Below are positions 61,825 through 64,000 of a DNA stretch of 64,000 nucleotides, in pieces. Origin of the DNA: Myxococcales bacterium (GTDB lineage: Bacteria > Myxococcota_A > Bradymonadia > UBA7976 > UBA1532); NCBI GenBank assembly GCA_002731825.1, contig PCCS01000012.1:1-64000 (forward strand). The letters run 5' to 3'. The notes under the pieces were generated by a model. It searched no databases, was not told the DNA's origin, and worked only from the letters and a program-made list of their open reading frames with translations. Numbering within the stretch: position 1 is the first letter of the stretch; every line of letters starts with the position of its first letter. The translations under genes and the position numbers were made by a program.

Positions 61825-63246
61825 CTACTGTGTGAAATTCAAAAATACGCTGACCGCTTTCGATAGACGCCCTTGGTCTGGAGCGGGCAGCGCTTGCTCG
61901 GCGGTGATCCACCTGAGTGTAACTTGACGAAATTGACCGGGTTCTGTGGGGATGTCGGCTGCCATCTCCTCGGGGAGGATAAACTCACCCAGAGACGGAT
62001 CGATGACATCGCATTCGACAAGGGTTTGCTGTCCTAACTCGGTGTCTCTGTAACTCAATGACATTTGTAATGGGCCCGGTCCATCAGGCAGCTCTGTCCA
62101 GCGAATCGGCAGTGGTTGACTGGTATCGACCTCTCGCGTATTCGGATTGGGGCTGACGATTTGGAACGGTGGTCGTTCGCGTAAATCGGTGCCGCCCGCC
62201 TTTCGGGTTTCAATGCGTTGTCCAGCTGACAAGAGCACTGCATGAGGGCCAAAGGTGAGACGTCGGTTCATCTGTCTGAGTAAGTAAACCCAGAGTGAGC
62301 TGCCCTCCAAACCTTGACCGGACACACCTTGAGGTAAGGTCAGTTCTCCATCATCAACAACAGCTGCATCCAAAACGAGGTGTTCGATCGCTTGATAGAA
62401 GGCAACGCGTCGGAACACGACCTTGCTCCCACCTACATAGAGTCGAAGACGACTGTCAGATGTGTCTCTGCGCTGCCAGCGAATGGTGGGTGGCTCCATC
62501 TCCGTGTTGGTCATAAAATCAGCGATTGCATCCAAGCTCTCATCGGACTCAAGTTGGATTGCATGGGGCATTGTGACCTCGTCTTCGAAGGCGGGGATTC
62601 GCTGACCCCCGGTGGCATTTACCTGTATGTCTGAGTCAGCCTCAAACTCAATCGTTACGGCCATCTCATCATCTGGTGCATAAAAGACGCGCTCCGAATT
62701 TGGGTCAAAGTTGGGTCTTAAGACGAGGGTCTGGTCTTGATTTATCACCGAGATAACCCCCAGGTTTTCGTCTGCTGACTCAGTCAATGTAAGTCGGGTC
62801 AAACGACACGTGCCATTGGGTACTTCGACAAAGCTCACACCAACGATCCGGGCAGCAAGGCCAACGAGTCGGCCTGTGTTAAGGTTTTTATCAGCCGTCT
62901 GCGTCAGATTGATGGACCAAAGTTGACAGCCCCCTGGAGGCAGACCACCGCAGCCCCCGCACGCGTTGGTCGCGCCCTCGTCAACGAAACCGTCGCTGTC
63001 ATCATCCAAACCGTCACACAGATTTTCGGCGCTGACCGTTCGTCCCTGATCTGGTCCGCCCGAGTCAAGACCGGCATCGATTACGTCCGCATCCAGCAGG
63101 ACGCGACCGTCTACATTCGTATCGTATCGAGCCGCATCCAGACGCGCTTGCCCCCCATCTACAGTCCCAGGCTCGCGGTCACGAACAGTCCCATCACAGC
63201 CATTGGTCAAAAACCATAGGCCGACAAACCAGGCCAGTCTATTCAT
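61825..63246 (-). CDS. MopE-like lipoprotein
   Basis: The 473-residue product begins MNRLAWFVGLWFLTNGC (lipobox LTNGC). An Asp/Gly/Arg-rich linker (to about 70) leads to CDGLDDDSDGFVDEG, the MopE calcium-type motif seen in many myxobacterial surface proteins. The remainder is beta-rich with few cysteines (GCGGLPPGGCQLWSINL). It ends in a fibronectin- or Ig-like part (PLQMSLSYRDTELGQQTL). AGGGG precedes the ATG. It is transcribed toward the SDR gene. Confidence 0.8.
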   Translation of the reverse strand: MNRLAWFVGLWFLTNGCDGTVRDREPGTVDGGQARLDAARYDTNVDGRVLLDADVIDAGLDSGGPDQGRTVSAENLCDGLDDDSDGFVDEGATNACGGCGGLPPGGCQLWSINLTQTADKNLNTGRLVGLAARIVGVSFVEVPNGTCRLTRLTLTESADENLGVISVINQDQTLVLRPNFDPNSERVFYAPDDEMAVTIEFEADSDIQVNATGGQRIPAFEDEVTMPHAIQLESDESLDAIADFMTNTEMEPPTIRWQRRDTSDSRLRLYVGGSKVVFRRVAFYQAIEHLVLDAAVVDDGELTLPQGVSGQGLEGSSLWVYLLRQMNRRLTFGPHAVLLSAGQRIETRKAGGTDLRERPPFQIVSPNPNTREVDTSQPLPIRWTELPDGPGPLQMSLSYRDTELGQQTLVECDVIDPSLGEFILPEEMAADIPTEPGQFRQVTLRWITAEQALPAPDQGRLSKAVSVFLNFTQ

Positions 63247-63429
63247 TGATTACCCCTACAGTCTGCAAACGACGGTGCTGATTTTAGCGATGACTCAACA
63301 GCGTCGATACGCACAGATACATCGACGCTTCATAGTCTCTTCTATGTGATTTGCGGTGTCGATATCAAATTAACTGAGGCATTGCACACCCATCAGCGAG
63401 TTCCGGACTTGGCTCGACTGGGTGGGGGT

Positions 63430-63819
63430 CTATTTTCTGCGCTTACGGCGGTGTGCTTCTGGCAGTCTCGATAAATTATGGAGGTCTTTAAGCCCGGCCA
63501 CGAAACCGTCCAAGTAATCTTGTGAAATACCGGCCCCCAAGTCGAGAGCTCGCCCTGCCAATGCCGCTGCATTATAGGGCCCGATGGTGAGGTCTTCATC
63601 GGCATCACGTCCATCGGTAATCTCAAAGATGTCGTCTACTGACCGGTCAGCGGTCAGAGTTGTCAAATCTCGCAGTCGGGGTAACTCGCGGCGGCGGAAC
63701 TGATTTTGTGTATCAGCTACATCCGTGGTCTCAATGACATCTATTGTTTGTGCGGTGATGGTCTTGCCCACTTTATCCCCTGTGTAGGTGTAAGTGCGAT
63801 TTTGCGCCTCATTATCCAC
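63430..63819 (-). CDS. Small hypothetical protein
   Basis: The 129-residue product starts at a GTG (63819) whose nearest strong site (GAGGG) is about 20 bases upstream, so the start is doubtful. The sequence is hydrophilic, with a beta-like front (TYTYTGDKVGKTITAQTI) and a helical end (AALAGRALDLGAGISQDYL, EAHRRKRRK). No family is recognised. The region from 63820 to 64000 is AT-rich and holds no gene I can see; it may be its promoter. Confidence 0.5.
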   Translation of the reverse strand: MDNEAQNRTYTYTGDKVGKTITAQTIDVIETTDVADTQNQFRRRELPRLRDLTTLTADRSVDDIFEITDGRDADEDLTIGPYNAAALAGRALDLGAGISQDYLDGFVAGLKDLHNLSRLPEAHRRKRRK

Positions 63820-64000
63820 ACTTTTATTGACTTGTACATCCCTCTTTTAATAAATCTTTAGAGAATCGAAAGGTTGGATCTCAAGCATTTAAAATTATTG
63901 TCTTTTTTATTTTATTCTCGTTCTGTTTTGGCCCGTCTTTACACACTCATTGTTGTCAACGAGGGCTCAACTGATCAAGTGAAGGTATTCTGGGGGTAGA

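Noticed and set aside
1-64000. CRISPR array, insertion sequence, prophage, toxin-antitoxin or defence island
   Set aside because: No spaced direct repeats, transposase, integrase, restriction enzyme or defence protein was recognised on either strand.

Overview
The window reads as a stretch of ordinary chromosome from a Gram-negative, outer-membrane-bearing bacterium, most likely Myxococcota or a close deltaproteobacterial relative such as Bradymonadia. The reasons are: two DUF2330 proteins whose C-termini look like MYXO-CTERM sorting signals; a MopE-type 'CDGLDDDSDG' motif in a lipoprotein; many Cys-rich or otherwise unrecognised lipoproteins; an FHA-GAF-AAA+ sigma-54 activator; and two proteins with DUF4388-like domains, fused to a degenerate kinase and a degenerate receiver. 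Base composition looks even by eye (moderate GC, about half). I saw no rRNA, tRNA, CRISPR array, insertion sequence, prophage or conjugation gene.

Layout. 1-7869 (minus strand): a tightly overlapping cell-envelope operon, in transcription order FAD oxidoreductase, GT2 glycosyltransferase, polysaccharide deacetylase, small lipoprotein, LysM lytic transglycosylase, moeA, and a sulfatase-like protein that runs off the left edge. 8165-9832 (plus): pseudokinase-DUF4388 protein. 9856-18167 (minus): queF, sigma-54 activator, lipoprotein plus beta-barrel pair, methyltransferase, rhomboid protease, DUF4920 protein, an unrecognised membrane protein, and mrp with a structured leader. 18689-20083 (plus): a small protein, a YhbY-type RNA-binding protein and a YciO/Sua5 protein. 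20132-27597 (minus): parC, parE, a secreted protein and priA. 27742-29202 (plus): a transglutaminase-like protein, possibly leaderless. 29223-34577 (minus): the translation/metabolism group def-fmt-rsmB-rpe, headed by a pseudoreceiver-DUF4388-J-like protein.

34685-47949: mixed small transcription units: lipoproteins (including a tandem paralogous pair at 42927-44374), RluA-family pseudouridine synthase, cyclophilin, adk, an isopenicillin-N-synthase-like oxygenase, a DedA protein, and a divergent pair of DUF2330 proteins sharing a promoter region with a 16-bp dyad. 48018-50301 (plus): an esterase followed closely by glpK, which would be consistent with monoglyceride use. 50407-55264: DUF2817 protein, CnoX-like thioredoxin-TPR protein, fbaB, and the pdxS-pdxT vitamin B6 synthase operon with an upstream palindrome. 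55489-61075 (plus): an RND/MMPL exporter, a lipoprotein-sorting-like periplasmic protein and an outer-membrane beta-barrel protein (a plausible trans-envelope lipid or hydrophobe export set), then nth. 61079-63819 (minus): an unrecognised small gene, a MopE-like lipoprotein and a pteridine-reductase-type SDR.

No single island-like novel system stands out. The most unusual elements are the degenerate signalling proteins with DUF4388 domains, the envelope operon at the left, the mrp leader with mutually exclusive hairpins and a 14-codon leader ORF, the putatively leaderless transglutaminase gene, and the DUF2330 pair. Start sites were chosen by ribosome-binding site, signal peptide and gene spacing, so several genes are shorter than their longest open frame.
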